The position numbers and the translations under genes were made by a program. Shown in pieces: positions 9,158 to 18,747 of a stretch of 64,000 nucleotides of DNA. Each line of letters opens with the position of its first letter. The first letter of the stretch is position 1. The notes beneath the pieces are model-generated. The model was not told where the DNA came from. It saw nothing but the letters and a program-made list of their open reading frames with translations, and made no database searches. The stretch spans positions 17,042 to 81,041 of the forward strand of contig DHOU01000013.1 of NCBI GenBank assembly GCA_002409745.1. Direction: 5' to 3'. Source of the stretch: Bacteroidales bacterium UBA5382 (lineage in GTDB: Bacteria; Bacteroidota; Bacteroidia; Bacteroidales; Dysgonomonadaceae).

Positions 9158-10801
9158 ATGTATAAATACTGGATATCCGTTTTTTTGTTTCTTTTTACAT
9201 GGGGTTTACATGCGCAGGATACGGATTTTTACAAAGATTATCGTGTCAGTTGGCTGGAAAAAGCCGAAGCAAACACCCCTCAACTCGTCTTTACCCAAAA
9301 AGCGCCTTTGCAGACGGTAAAGATTGTTCCCGATCAACAAGCTTTTCAAGGATGGAAAGTTGAGCCGGCTTCGAAAGAAAATATACTCTCGTTCTATGGG
9401 AACTCCTTTCGTGATCAAACGGAAATCATTCTTGATTTCGGAGAACACGTGACGGGATATTTCTCTTTCTCTCTGGCCCCCATCGGTACTGTGGCGGACG
9501 CTCCCGTACGGTTGAAATTCACTTTCGGCGAGACTCCTTCCGAAATAATGACGCCGTTCGATCCGTTTCCGGGAGGCCTTTCCCGGGCATGGATGCAGGA
9601 CGAAACGGTAACCGTTATGACCCTGCCTTCCACAACAACTATTCCACGACGGGTATCTTTCAGATATGTAAAAATAGAACTGACGGCAAAACCATCTTAT
9701 GCTTTCGGATTCACAAGCATGTACTGCAATGCCGGCACTTCGGCTGCAACAGCGGTCGCGCCCCTACCCTCCGGCGTTGATCCGATGATCCGGAAAATTG
9801 ATGAAACGTCGTTAAATACATTGAAAGAGTGTATGCAGACGGTCTTTGAAGACGGCCCGAAAAGAGACCAGCGCTTATGGATCGGTGACCTGTATCTTCA
9901 GGCAATGGCCAATTACTATTCGTTCAAGCAGATCGAATTGACTAAAAGATGCCTGTATCTGTTAGCCGGATTGAGCCATCCCAACGGCTATCTACATCCT
10001 TGTGTATATGAAACTCCGGAACCTCACGGCGATTCCCGGTTATTCCTTTTGGAATATGCCTTGCTTTATAACGTCACACTGAAAGATTATCTGGAAGCCA
10101 CCGGCGACAAAGAAACCGCCGGCGATTTATGGGTGGTCGCGAAAAAGCAACTCGATATTATTCACACGTATTTGCAACCCGACGGATTAATGGATTTTAA
10201 AAAGGCTAACAAAGAATGGTGGATCCATATCGATTGGAAAGATAATCTGTATAAGGAGGTTTCGTTGCATGGAGTGTCGGTATTCGCATTAAAAAACACC
10301 TATGAGTTAGCAAAACTGCTCGGAAAAGAACAGGAAGTATCCGAACTCCCCGCTTTAATAGAAAAAATGACTAAAGCCGCCTACCGCCGTTATTACGATA
10401 AAAAGACAGGTTTTTTCACCGGGCTTGAAAACAAACAAATATCGTATGCCTCCCAAATATGGATGGTATTAAGTGGAATCGCATCGAAAAAAGACGCCCG
10501 GAGAGCTTTGCAAAATTTAAGCCGTTCGGAAAACGTTACGACTCCGGGATCGCCTTATTTGTACCATTATTACATTCAGGCACTCATTGACGCCGGATTG
10601 CAAAAAGAAGCAAAGGAGATACTGACCACTTATTGGGGCGGAATGATTGAAAAAGGAGCGGACACGTTTTGGGAAGTATATGACCCCGGCAATGATTATC
10701 TGTCGCCTTACAATTTTCATCCGTTAAATAGTTACTGCCATGCATGGAGTTGTACTCCCCTATATTTTATCCGCAGATATCCTGAAATTTTCCAACATTA
10801 A
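9158..10801 (+). CDS. Alpha-L-rhamnosidase-like protein (GH78, six-hairpin)
   Basis: 547 residues from the ATG at 9158, chosen because it opens a normal signal peptide ('YWISVFLFLFTWGLHAQ'); a longer frame from 9008 would overlap the upstream gene by 130 bp and bury the signal. An N-terminal sandwich ('ILDFGEHVTGYFSF') precedes an (alpha/alpha)6 barrel: 'FEDGPKRDQRLWIGDL' near residue 230 with the acidic residues typical of GH78, 'VSLHGVSVFALKNTYELA', 'GADTFWEVYDPG' near 498 and 'NSYCHAWSCTPLYFI' near the end. Family knowledge: GH78 enzymes release L-rhamnose by inversion. Together with the GH106-type enzyme at the left edge, it suggests a rhamnose-containing substrate. Confidence 0.82.
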   Translation: MYKYWISVFLFLFTWGLHAQDTDFYKDYRVSWLEKAEANTPQLVFTQKAPLQTVKIVPDQQAFQGWKVEPASKENILSFYGNSFRDQTEIILDFGEHVTGYFSFSLAPIGTVADAPVRLKFTFGETPSEIMTPFDPFPGGLSRAWMQDETVTVMTLPSTTTIPRRVSFRYVKIELTAKPSYAFGFTSMYCNAGTSAATAVAPLPSGVDPMIRKIDETSLNTLKECMQTVFEDGPKRDQRLWIGDLYLQAMANYYSFKQIELTKRCLYLLAGLSHPNGYLHPCVYETPEPHGDSRLFLLEYALLYNVTLKDYLEATGDKETAGDLWVVAKKQLDIIHTYLQPDGLMDFKKANKEWWIHIDWKDNLYKEVSLHGVSVFALKNTYELAKLLGKEQEVSELPALIEKMTKAAYRRYYDKKTGFFTGLENKQISYASQIWMVLSGIASKKDARRALQNLSRSENVTTPGSPYLYHYYIQALIDAGLQKEAKEILTTYWGGMIEKGADTFWEVYDPGNDYLSPYNFHPLNSYCHAWSCTPLYFIRRYPEIFQH

Positions 10802-10819
10802 ATTATTTATTTATCCATT

Positions 10820-12400
10820 ATGAATATCAAATTAATCTATCTTTTTTGTCTTTCATTTTGCCTGCCACTTTTTGGCGGGGCACAGGAACTGCCTATCGTC
10901 CCAAAACCACTGCATGCACAGGTGAAAGGTGGTGATATTGCGTTAAAAAATGGCCTCCGTATTTATCTTGATCCGGACGCCCAACTGAACAAGCTCTATA
11001 TTTCGTCTATCTTTTACGAATTGGGTATCCAGACTTCTTTCACATCCAAAAGCGATGCCGATCTTGTCGTAAAGCTCAACGAAAAAGCATCGCCAAGCAA
11101 CGAAGGATATCGATTGACGATAGGAAACAAACATAAAAACCGGATCACAGCCGAAGCTTCAACAAAAAACGGATTATTGTACGCATTGCAATCGCTCCGG
11201 CAGATCATAAAGAACGATCAGGGAAAATTCAGCGTCCCTGTTTGTACCATCGAAGACGAACCGGCCTTTCCATGGCGGGCATTTATGCTCGACGAAAGCC
11301 GCCACTTCCACGGAATGCACGTAGTAAAAGGATTGCTCGATGAAATGGCCCGCCTCAAACTGAATATCTTTCACTGGCATCTGGTGGACGACCCGGGATG
11401 GCGTATCGAGATAAAACAATATCCGGAGTTGACGACCATCGGATCCAAACGCGACTTTTCCCATAAACAGGTGGCGGAAGAATGGGATAAGCTATATCCA
11501 AATCGCAAAATGTTTTATACTCAGGACGAAATCAGCGAAATTGTACGCTATGCCGCCGACAGGGGCATCCAAACCATGCCCGAGATAGAAGTCCCAGGAC
11601 ATGCTTCCGCAGCCATCTATGCCTACCCTTGGCTCGGATCTTCGAGCCGCTCGCAGGGATACGGCGTATGGGGCGACTTATACAACGTAACCGATCCGAA
11701 AGTGGAGGAATTCCTGCATCATGTGTTGGACGAAGTGATCGCCCTGTTTCCCTCCAAGCTTGTCCATATCGGGGGAGATGAAGCGAATTATACACACTGG
11801 CAGAATAATCCGGAGATCGTTGCTTTTATGAAAGAAAACAATATACCTACATTTTCCGACCTGCAGGTATGGTCTATCAACCGTTTCTCCCGCTATTTAT
11901 CCGCCAAAGGAGTACGGATGATGGGATGGAACGAGATCACGGGCGACAATATCCGCGGGGAGGAGCACATGCAAGCCAGCCAATCCGAGCAACTGGCTCC
12001 CGGAACGATCGTCCACTTTTGGGACGGCGACATCAGTCTCGTGAACAAAGCCATCGAAAAGGGGTATGACGTGGTCAATTCGAACCGTCACTTCACATAC
12101 CTTGATTATGGGTACGACCGTATATCGCTTCAGCAGGCTTATTCGTTCGATCCCATCCCCGAAGGATTGAAAAAAGAAGACGAACCCAAGATTCTGGGAT
12201 TGGGCTGCCAAATGTGGGGAGAATATACACCGAATACGGCCAGGGTCTATTATCAGACTTTCCCGAGGATCGCAGCTTATGCCGAAAGCGGATGGACATC
12301 CCGCGAGAATAAAGATTACGAGGACTTCATCCATCGATTCCGGAACCTGAAAACTCTTTGGATGGACAAAGGATTTCTCAAAGATCAACCTCATGAATAA
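10820..12400 (+). CDS. Beta-N-acetylhexosaminidase (GH20)
   Basis: 526 residues with signal peptide ('LIYLFCLSFCLPLFGGAQ'). An N-terminal GH20b domain (about 25-140) is followed by the catalytic barrel: 'FPWRAFMLDESRHFHG', 'KLNIFHWHLVDDPGWRIEIK', 'MPEIEVPGHASAAI', 'VHIGGDEANYTHW' with the catalytic Asp-Glu pair near residues 320-321, 'MGWNEITG' and 'QMWGEY'. Family knowledge: substrate-assisted removal of terminal GlcNAc or GalNAc. It lies 18 bp after the GH78 gene and closes the plus-strand glycosidase run; a GlcNAc-containing substrate would also suit the NAGPA enzyme upstream. The next gene converges on it after 87 bp. Confidence 0.92.
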   Translation: MNIKLIYLFCLSFCLPLFGGAQELPIVPKPLHAQVKGGDIALKNGLRIYLDPDAQLNKLYISSIFYELGIQTSFTSKSDADLVVKLNEKASPSNEGYRLTIGNKHKNRITAEASTKNGLLYALQSLRQIIKNDQGKFSVPVCTIEDEPAFPWRAFMLDESRHFHGMHVVKGLLDEMARLKLNIFHWHLVDDPGWRIEIKQYPELTTIGSKRDFSHKQVAEEWDKLYPNRKMFYTQDEISEIVRYAADRGIQTMPEIEVPGHASAAIYAYPWLGSSSRSQGYGVWGDLYNVTDPKVEEFLHHVLDEVIALFPSKLVHIGGDEANYTHWQNNPEIVAFMKENNIPTFSDLQVWSINRFSRYLSAKGVRMMGWNEITGDNIRGEEHMQASQSEQLAPGTIVHFWDGDISLVNKAIEKGYDVVNSNRHFTYLDYGYDRISLQQAYSFDPIPEGLKKEDEPKILGLGCQMWGEYTPNTARVYYQTFPRIAAYAESGWTSRENKDYEDFIHRFRNLKTLWMDKGFLKDQPHE

Positions 12401-12487
12401 ACGGATAATGATTCGTACCGTCAATTAACCGATGCGAAGCGACTTGCTGACAGTTAGTTCCCATGCGATATCTTTTTTACGCATATT

Positions 12488-14839
12488 TCATAGCGTATAT
12501 TTTAATCCCGCCATTATATTCCGGGGCATACCCGCCCATTTATATACATTATTGTACGCACCATACCAATAGTCTTTGTCCGCAATGTTTTTTATATTTA
12601 CACTTAATGTAAGTTTCTGATAACTATACTGTAATCCGGCATCCAGAAGAAAATAAGCGGGTAACGTAAAATTCTTTTGCAGTGTATTTTGTTTGCTTAC
12701 AAATGTATATCCGCCCAGAAGGGACAACCCTCTCAAAAAACCTTGTGCAAAACTGTATTTCAACAATCCGTTGGATGTGTGCCCGGGTGCATTGTTGGCT
12801 ATGGTTCCTACTTCTTCCGGCACGCGGCTTTTGGTAATTTTAGTCTCGTTGTATGCGTAAGATGTCGATAGACTGAGATTCGGCAAGATGTTCCCGTTTA
12901 GTTCAATTTCTACACCCCTCGAACGATTCTCGCCTTGTTGAACAAACAGGTTGGGATTGGAAAGATCGTTTGCATTTACGGCGACGTTATCCAATGTAAT
13001 TTGATAAATGGCAAGCGAAGCCGAAAGCCGGTTTTGGATAATATCCGACTTCAACCCCACTTCGAAAAGCTGACTGGTTACAGGCTTAAACTTATCGGTA
13101 AATATTTGCAATTCTCCCGCAGCTTCAAAGGGATCAAACCCTTTATTAAAAGTTGCATATACGGCAATATTGGATTGAAGAAGGTAAGTTAAGCCGATGC
13201 GAGGGAGAAATACATTTTGCTTTATCGCTTCTTCATCATCTTCATCATCTGTGCTGCGGTAGCATTCATTCCTTATTCCCACTAACAAAATCCACTTGTT
13301 CCATTTAATCATATCCTGAAGATAAATACCTTGTGTATAATATCGTTCACCATCCACTTCCATTGCTTCCGAATCATATTCCGATAATTTGTACCGATCG
13401 ACGTGCCTTTTTGCATATTGCGGCTGAAGCAGGCTGAACCGGCCTACAATACCCGACCCATCGCCAAATCGGTCGGGTATTTCATAGTATTTTTGATTTA
13501 AATCCACAGAGGTATGCACAAAATCGTATCCGCCAAGCAGTCGGTGCGAGAAAGGGCCTGTTTTTATGTCGTATGTAAGAAATGCCGATACGGTATTGGT
13601 TGCCGTATTGTATTTCCATGTTGTATAATTCAAATTCACAGAGTCGTTTGACGCATAACTTTCAAAACCATGATTCGCCACTTTTTGTCTTGTAAGGTAA
13701 TTCAAATAGCCTAAATTGAAATGCAAATCGCCGGTTATCTTATATTTGACTGATACCGTTGAAGCTATATCCGTTTCCTTTAAATAATCCCCGGGTTGAC
13801 TCAGGTTTAGTTTTTTCGAGGTCGCTTTCAAGTCATCGTTGTCCGTTAGGCCGGGTTGCCCCCGATCTAAAACGCCATCGACAGCCGATATTGAAAAATC
13901 GGCGTTCACTTCCAATTTATCATTTGGGAAAAAGCTGAAAGAAGGAGCTATTTGCCATGATTTGCCATCCGATTGATACCGGAATGATTTGTTTTGGTCA
14001 TATCCTGCATTCAAACGCCCTAAGAATTTATTCTTATTATCCAAAGCGCCTGTAATACCGCCTTGTATGCGAAAATGCTCCCACGAACCGGCAAATAATT
14101 CGATATCGGCAACCGTATTCTTCAAGGGTTTTTTGGTGATCATGTTAATTGTGCCGCCCGGGTCGCCGTTTCCATACAAGGTGGAAGATGGGCCTTTCAG
14201 GATTTCTATTTTTCCAATATTTAAAAGCAGCGGATTTGTATAAGTCGTGTTATATCCTCTCAAACCGTTTATGAGCCGGGCATTTTCGGCCCTGAATCCA
14301 CGTATGGTATACTCGTCATAACCCGAATATTGACTTACACCGGCTACATTATCAACAGCATCTTTCAGATTGATAATCATTTTGTCACTTAACAACGCAC
14401 TATTTACCGTAGATATGGCTTGCGGTACCTGGAGCGAGTAAGCTTCCACTTTTGTGCCCAGTGTAGAATAGTCGGTTTCGTAAGACGGATGCCCGACAAC
14501 CCGCACTTCTTTTAGTTGTTTAAATAATTTTCCTATCAGTATTTCTCCCACATTCAATGTATTATTGATTGGAATTTCGACTATCTGTTCATGTATTTTG
14601 TCGGCAGATGAAACCACCAGGGTATCTGCGCCCGACCGGATGTTGTAAAAGGCGAAAAATCCTTCGGCATCCGTTGTCGTATTTTTTGAAGCTTTCAACA
14701 ACGAAACTTTCAATCCCTCAACCGGCTGCAAATCGTCACTCATCACTCTTCCGGAGATATTTCCCCTGGCATTTTGCGCCGTCAAGTATATCGGCATCAA
14801 ACAAAACAGAATAATCTGCAAAATGAATTTCATTTTCAT
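12488..14839 (-). CDS. TonB-dependent siderophore-type receptor
   Basis: 783 residues: signal peptide ('FILQIILFCLMPIYLTAQ'), a carboxypeptidase-regulatory-like domain (about 25-105, 'GNISGRVMSDDLQPVEGLKVSLL'), a plug domain ('IINLKDAVDNVAGVSQYSGYDEYTIRGFRA', 'ILKGPSSTLYGNGDPGGTINMITKKP') and a 22-strand barrel ending in the aromatic-terminated 'MAGLKYTL'. The 'LYG-GDPGG-IN--TKKP' plug signature is that of ferrichrome/FhuA-type receptors. Start and upstream stop are 2 bp apart, so it is co-transcribed with the YncD/PqqU-like receptor. The ligand may be a siderophore or another chelate; the locus context leaves open a role beside the quinoprotein upstream. Confidence 0.85.
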   Translation of the reverse strand: MKMKFILQIILFCLMPIYLTAQNARGNISGRVMSDDLQPVEGLKVSLLKASKNTTTDAEGFFAFYNIRSGADTLVVSSADKIHEQIVEIPINNTLNVGEILIGKLFKQLKEVRVVGHPSYETDYSTLGTKVEAYSLQVPQAISTVNSALLSDKMIINLKDAVDNVAGVSQYSGYDEYTIRGFRAENARLINGLRGYNTTYTNPLLLNIGKIEILKGPSSTLYGNGDPGGTINMITKKPLKNTVADIELFAGSWEHFRIQGGITGALDNKNKFLGRLNAGYDQNKSFRYQSDGKSWQIAPSFSFFPNDKLEVNADFSISAVDGVLDRGQPGLTDNDDLKATSKKLNLSQPGDYLKETDIASTVSVKYKITGDLHFNLGYLNYLTRQKVANHGFESYASNDSVNLNYTTWKYNTATNTVSAFLTYDIKTGPFSHRLLGGYDFVHTSVDLNQKYYEIPDRFGDGSGIVGRFSLLQPQYAKRHVDRYKLSEYDSEAMEVDGERYYTQGIYLQDMIKWNKWILLVGIRNECYRSTDDEDDEEAIKQNVFLPRIGLTYLLQSNIAVYATFNKGFDPFEAAGELQIFTDKFKPVTSQLFEVGLKSDIIQNRLSASLAIYQITLDNVAVNANDLSNPNLFVQQGENRSRGVEIELNGNILPNLSLSTSYAYNETKITKSRVPEEVGTIANNAPGHTSNGLLKYSFAQGFLRGLSLLGGYTFVSKQNTLQKNFTLPAYFLLDAGLQYSYQKLTLSVNIKNIADKDYWYGAYNNVYKWAGMPRNIMAGLKYTL

Positions 14840-14841
14840 TT

Positions 14842-16923
14842 TTAAATATTTATTTTTAGGCCTATATAATAGTTTCGTGTGGGCGCAGCATTATAATATC
14901 TTCCTCCATAAGCATTTATATCATTACCCAGACTGTACTTTCGATTTAGCAGATTATCTATTCCTCCATAAATTTCGAGGCTATTCATCTTCCGCATCCA
15001 AAAGGTTTTACTTCCCCTTACTTGCAATAAATGATACGCTTTGCTAAACAGGGTGTTTGCGTCATCGAGCGGCGTTTTATCGTTAAATGTGTATTGTGCT
15101 GAAAAATGGAATGAAGATTTTAATTGAATCGCCAAACTGTTGGTGAGCACATGACGCGGGATGCCGGGGACGTTGTTTCCCGAATAATCTCCGTCTTCTG
15201 TCCGGTAATCTTTGTATTTGTAATGAGAGTAGGTGTAGGCCCCGCTCCATTTCACATTCTCAATAAAAGGAACGGGGAGTGAAAATAAACAGGAGTAAGA
15301 AATTTCAGCTCCTGTTTGGTCTGTCTTTCCAGAATTAACGAAGAAAGACGTTCCGTTTTCGTCTATCTGTGTAACAATACCATCTCGCATTTTAGTTGAA
15401 TAGGCAGAAGCATCAATAATCAGGGCATTGTTAAAAGCAAATAATCTTGCCCCGATCTCCCTGTTCCAGCCATATTCGGCCTTTAGGGAACTATATATTT
15501 TATTGTTTGCCGGCCTTACCTCGGCGGTTGTGGGAGGAGAGTATCCTTTGCTTAAGGTAAAACGGAACAGCAACAAATCGTTTAACCTATAGTTGCAGGC
15601 AAAATGAGGCATCGCCACCGGTTTAAAATTGTTTTTGATATGGGTCGTATCTTTAAAGTGATAGCTGTAATAATTGTAGGACAGGGCCGCCTCGAATATA
15701 ATACGGTGCTTCCATTCAACCCGGCCTTTTACGAACCAAAAATATTGGGTTGTGAGTATATCGCTATATGCCTGCAGGTTTCCGGCTATTCCGGCTTTGT
15801 TATCGAAATTATGAATATCCGATGATAATCTTTGCCACTCCATGCCGGCGTTGGTTGACCATCTTAATTTTTCACTTATCGTATCGGCGTTTTTTAATGT
15901 AAAGTAAGAGCGGAATCCCCAATTGTCCTCTTTTCGTTTTTCGTAATTTGTTATGGCCCTATTCGTATAATCAACAAAATTACCCCATGCCGACGAAGTG
16001 TTGGAGAGCATCGAATTAACGGCGATTTTATTTCTTAAACCGACGAAATACATTACATTGTGCGAACCGGTCTTTTGTTCTTGCGCTCCCGGAAGCCGGG
16101 ATGTTGCCGGCCTGGCTTGTTCCGGGTTCTCATTAAACTGTTCAAGCGTTAAACCTCCCGGAGTGCGGTATGAAATATCGGAGAAGAAAGCGTATATATC
16201 TAAAAAGCTTTTTTTTGAATAATTCCAATTGTCTGACAGTTGACTGAAAAATTTATTATTTTGCGTATTCTGGCGGTAACCGTCGCTTCTCTGCCATGAT
16301 TGTTTGAGCGATATAAAATGATTCCCGGCATTTCCGGAAACGGACAAATTATCCCCAACGGTTCCAAAAGAGCCTGCATAGGTGTTGAGCTGTGTTTTAT
16401 CGTTATTTTCGACATCGCTTTTTAAGAAGACAACTCCGCCCGAATTTGCTCCGAATAAACTACCGTCGGGGCCTTTTAATACTTCTATGCCTTGGAGATC
16501 ATTCATGTTTAATGCATTCAGATAGGTATTTCCTCCGGCGTCGGTAAAGGGGAATTCGTTGTAATACACCTTAACATTGCGAACGCCATAAGGAGAACGC
16601 ACCAAACTGTTTCGTATCGACAAACGATAACTTCCCGGAGACCGTTCTTCCATGCGTATGCCGGGTAACGTATTGAATGCGCCAACCATCGAGGATGGGG
16701 CTTGCATTTCGATTTGCGTAGTGGTGAGTAGACTAACGGATGCCGGCGTTTCCCAATATAATTGTCTGTCCAAATAACCTGTGACTTGGATTTCGGGTAA
16801 AATTGAAATAAGCGTATCTGTTCTTACATCTGTGCTATCGACGGACATTTGTTGCGCTTTTAAATGAGGAATAAAAAGCAATAAAATAAAAATGGTTATA
16901 TCGGAATATTTATTCAAAATCAT
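14842..16923 (-). CDS. TonB-dependent receptor resembling PqqU/YncD
   Basis: 693 residues from the ATG at 16923, preferred over a longer frame because it starts the signal peptide ('ITIFILLLFIPHLKAQ') and has AAGGGA a few bases before it. Plug: 'ETPASVSLLTTTQIEMQAP', 'LPGIRMEERSPGSYRLSIRN', 'RSPYGVRNVKVYYNEFPFTD', 'GIEVLKGPDGSLFGANSGGV'. Compared with E. coli YncD as I remember it, the plug, the 'PGGLT' loop with a following 'NP-QA-PA' stretch, 'NSGKT--TGAEI', 'NNVPGIPRH' and the C-terminal 'GRYYNAAPTRNYYIG' all have counterparts. YncD has been reported as the PQQ receptor PqqU. With a PQQ-type protein encoded just upstream, PQQ uptake is a reasoned inference. Confidence 0.72.
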   Translation of the reverse strand: MILNKYSDITIFILLLFIPHLKAQQMSVDSTDVRTDTLISILPEIQVTGYLDRQLYWETPASVSLLTTTQIEMQAPSSMVGAFNTLPGIRMEERSPGSYRLSIRNSLVRSPYGVRNVKVYYNEFPFTDAGGNTYLNALNMNDLQGIEVLKGPDGSLFGANSGGVVFLKSDVENNDKTQLNTYAGSFGTVGDNLSVSGNAGNHFISLKQSWQRSDGYRQNTQNNKFFSQLSDNWNYSKKSFLDIYAFFSDISYRTPGGLTLEQFNENPEQARPATSRLPGAQEQKTGSHNVMYFVGLRNKIAVNSMLSNTSSAWGNFVDYTNRAITNYEKRKEDNWGFRSYFTLKNADTISEKLRWSTNAGMEWQRLSSDIHNFDNKAGIAGNLQAYSDILTTQYFWFVKGRVEWKHRIIFEAALSYNYYSYHFKDTTHIKNNFKPVAMPHFACNYRLNDLLLFRFTLSKGYSPPTTAEVRPANNKIYSSLKAEYGWNREIGARLFAFNNALIIDASAYSTKMRDGIVTQIDENGTSFFVNSGKTDQTGAEISYSCLFSLPVPFIENVKWSGAYTYSHYKYKDYRTEDGDYSGNNVPGIPRHVLTNSLAIQLKSSFHFSAQYTFNDKTPLDDANTLFSKAYHLLQVRGSKTFWMRKMNSLEIYGGIDNLLNRKYSLGNDINAYGGRYYNAAPTRNYYIGLKINI

Positions 16924-16971
16924 TTTTCCCTTGTAAATATTTCTTGTTTGGATGTCTAAACGTTTTTGCAC

Positions 16972-17145
16972 TCTTTTACCATACCCTTGTCCGATACTGA
17001 AATTTAGGCATCCGGTAAGTTAAATTTCGGTACGATTAAAGAAGATGGTCCATATGAAACAATTGAACCACCTTCTTCTAAATATTGTCTTTTGCCGAAA
17101 AAAAAATCAGACAGGCTAATTTACCACCGGTGTGTCAAGCACCGA
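16972..17145 (-). other. Spacer with a 36-codon remnant frame
   Basis: Between the quinoprotein stop and the receptor start. Reading the minus strand from about 17125 to 17005, one frame stays open for some 36 codons without a start and ends '...SLIVPKFNLPDA' before TAA; its middle 'GKRQYLEEGG' loosely recalls 'GKQYLAVTGG' at the end of the quinoprotein. It includes a run of nine T. This could be the tail of a lost gene; I would not annotate it as coding. The same stretch can fold as an 11-bp stem (AAGAAGGTGGT pairing with ACCATCTTCTT, one G-U), which might attenuate transcription into the receptor genes. Confidence 0.3.
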
Positions 17146-18747
17146 TCAATTCAAGGCAAAAATAAACATCTTACAAACTTTGGCCGTCGATTTCCAAAGG
17201 TCGGATTTCATACCGCCCGTAACAGCTAAATATTGCTTGCCGTTTACCAAGTAAGTTATCACCCCACCGCCATTAATAAGCCCGGTGTTTGTTTGCCAAA
17301 GGATTTTACCGTTTTCGGCATCGAAGGCATAAATGTCGCCGTTCATGGAAGAGGTAAATAACAGACCGCTTGCAGTCGGCGTTACGCCCGAAAGCACAGG
17401 TCCCGGAGAATGATATTCCCATTTCAGACTGCCGTCCTTAGCATTAAACGCTTTCAGCCATCCTTTTGCCTCGGAGGCATCGTCCCAAACTATAGAGTCG
17501 GGTCCGAACCATGTAGCTCCCGGCGCAGGAATATTTGTTATCGCTTTTTCATATGGAGGTAACTTAACCTTCAGTCCCCAATCAGTCGTTCCGGTATAAA
17601 TCACATCCAATAGAGGGTTATAAGCCGGACCATTCCATTCACTTCCGCCCAGATATCCGGGTTTGAAATAAGTTAAAACTTCACGAGACAAACTTACATC
17701 CGTGTTGATGCGTGTAGTAGTAGGGACTTCATATATTAAAGGTAATGTTCCGGCAGGGTCGGCAGCAGAAGCCGCATCAACAGCCGAACGGTCCAAGACG
17801 GACAATAAACCGTTTTTATTGGCAGAGGCAACGATCTTACGACCCTCTTTTGTATTTATTATTACCGGAGGAGCCGAAACGTCCCAATCATGAATATCAT
17901 TTCTAACTAATTGTTTGTATCCAAGAAGCTTTCCCGTTTTAGTATCCAATGCTATCAAATAGTTAAAAAACTTACGGTCTTCGCCTCTGATTTCAATATC
18001 CATATCCGGCGCCGGATTGCCGCTCGGGACATACAATACCCCTTTTTCGGTATCCAAACCGAATGATGTCCAATAGCCGCCTCCGGTTACAGGAAGTCCG
18101 GTAGATGTTTTTGGATTTTCTTTGTAATCCGGAACGGAGCAGAACGTCCATACCGTTTTTCCTGTTTTAGCATCCAACGCATAAACATAACCGACCACTC
18201 CCACTTGATCACCGCCGGCTATCCCGACAAAAATCAAATTATTCCAAACCAAAGGAGCCATTGGAATAGCCGCTCCCGGTGTACCCGAACCTAAATCCGT
18301 TTCCCACAAAATTTTTCCGTCTTTGGCATCCATTGCAAAAAAATGTGCATCAGACGAACCGCGAAACAGTTTTCCGTCTAAATAGGCAACGCCTCTGTTT
18401 GCACCATATCCGCGCGTCTTCGTGTTCGAGCGCACCTTTTTCCACAATAATTTGCCTGTAGCCGCATTGATGGCATACGTTACCGTGTCGGAAGTAAAAT
18501 ACATCTTACCGTCCAAGACGACCGGTCCCGTTTGAAACGAATTAATATCCGATGCCAAATCAAAAGTGGCAACCAACTTCAATTTGCTTACATTCTCTTT
18601 GGTAAACTGTGTAAGCGGTGAAAAACGATCTCCCGCCAACGTACGATTATAGTTGGGCCAATCGCTTTCCCTTACTTGCTGGGCTTTTATCTGAAGCGAC
18701 GAAAAAGCCACCAAAATGCTTAAAATAATTACTTTTTTCATTTTCAT
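17146..18747 (-). CDS. Secreted PQQ-dependent dehydrogenase-type beta-propeller protein
   Basis: 533 residues with signal peptide ('KKVIILSILVAFSSLQIKAQQ'). The mature part is a quinoprotein-type propeller: opening 'DWPNYNRTLAGDRFSPL', repeated tryptophan-docking motifs 'AATGKLLWKK', 'AKDGKILWETDL', 'AKTGKTVWTF', 'AKDGSLKWEY', 'AENGKILWQT', and 'NDIHDWDVSAPPVI', reminiscent of the H-D-W-D region of PQQ alcohol dehydrogenases. I see no haem-c CxxCH motif and no adjacent-cysteine pair, so binding of PQQ is not proven. Electrons would have to pass to an unseen acceptor. No PQQ biosynthesis gene is in the window, fitting acquisition of the cofactor from outside. First gene of the leftward receptor cluster. 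Confidence 0.75.
   Translation of the reverse strand: MKMKKVIILSILVAFSSLQIKAQQVRESDWPNYNRTLAGDRFSPLTQFTKENVSKLKLVATFDLASDINSFQTGPVVLDGKMYFTSDTVTYAINAATGKLLWKKVRSNTKTRGYGANRGVAYLDGKLFRGSSDAHFFAMDAKDGKILWETDLGSGTPGAAIPMAPLVWNNLIFVGIAGGDQVGVVGYVYALDAKTGKTVWTFCSVPDYKENPKTSTGLPVTGGGYWTSFGLDTEKGVLYVPSGNPAPDMDIEIRGEDRKFFNYLIALDTKTGKLLGYKQLVRNDIHDWDVSAPPVIINTKEGRKIVASANKNGLLSVLDRSAVDAASAADPAGTLPLIYEVPTTTRINTDVSLSREVLTYFKPGYLGGSEWNGPAYNPLLDVIYTGTTDWGLKVKLPPYEKAITNIPAPGATWFGPDSIVWDDASEAKGWLKAFNAKDGSLKWEYHSPGPVLSGVTPTASGLLFTSSMNGDIYAFDAENGKILWQTNTGLINGGGVITYLVNGKQYLAVTGGMKSDLWKSTAKVCKMFIFALN

Noticed and set aside
1..12400. Classical SusC/SusD polysaccharide utilisation locus
   Set aside because: No SusC, SusD or sensor gene is visible in this run; the term would need the sequence to the left of the window.
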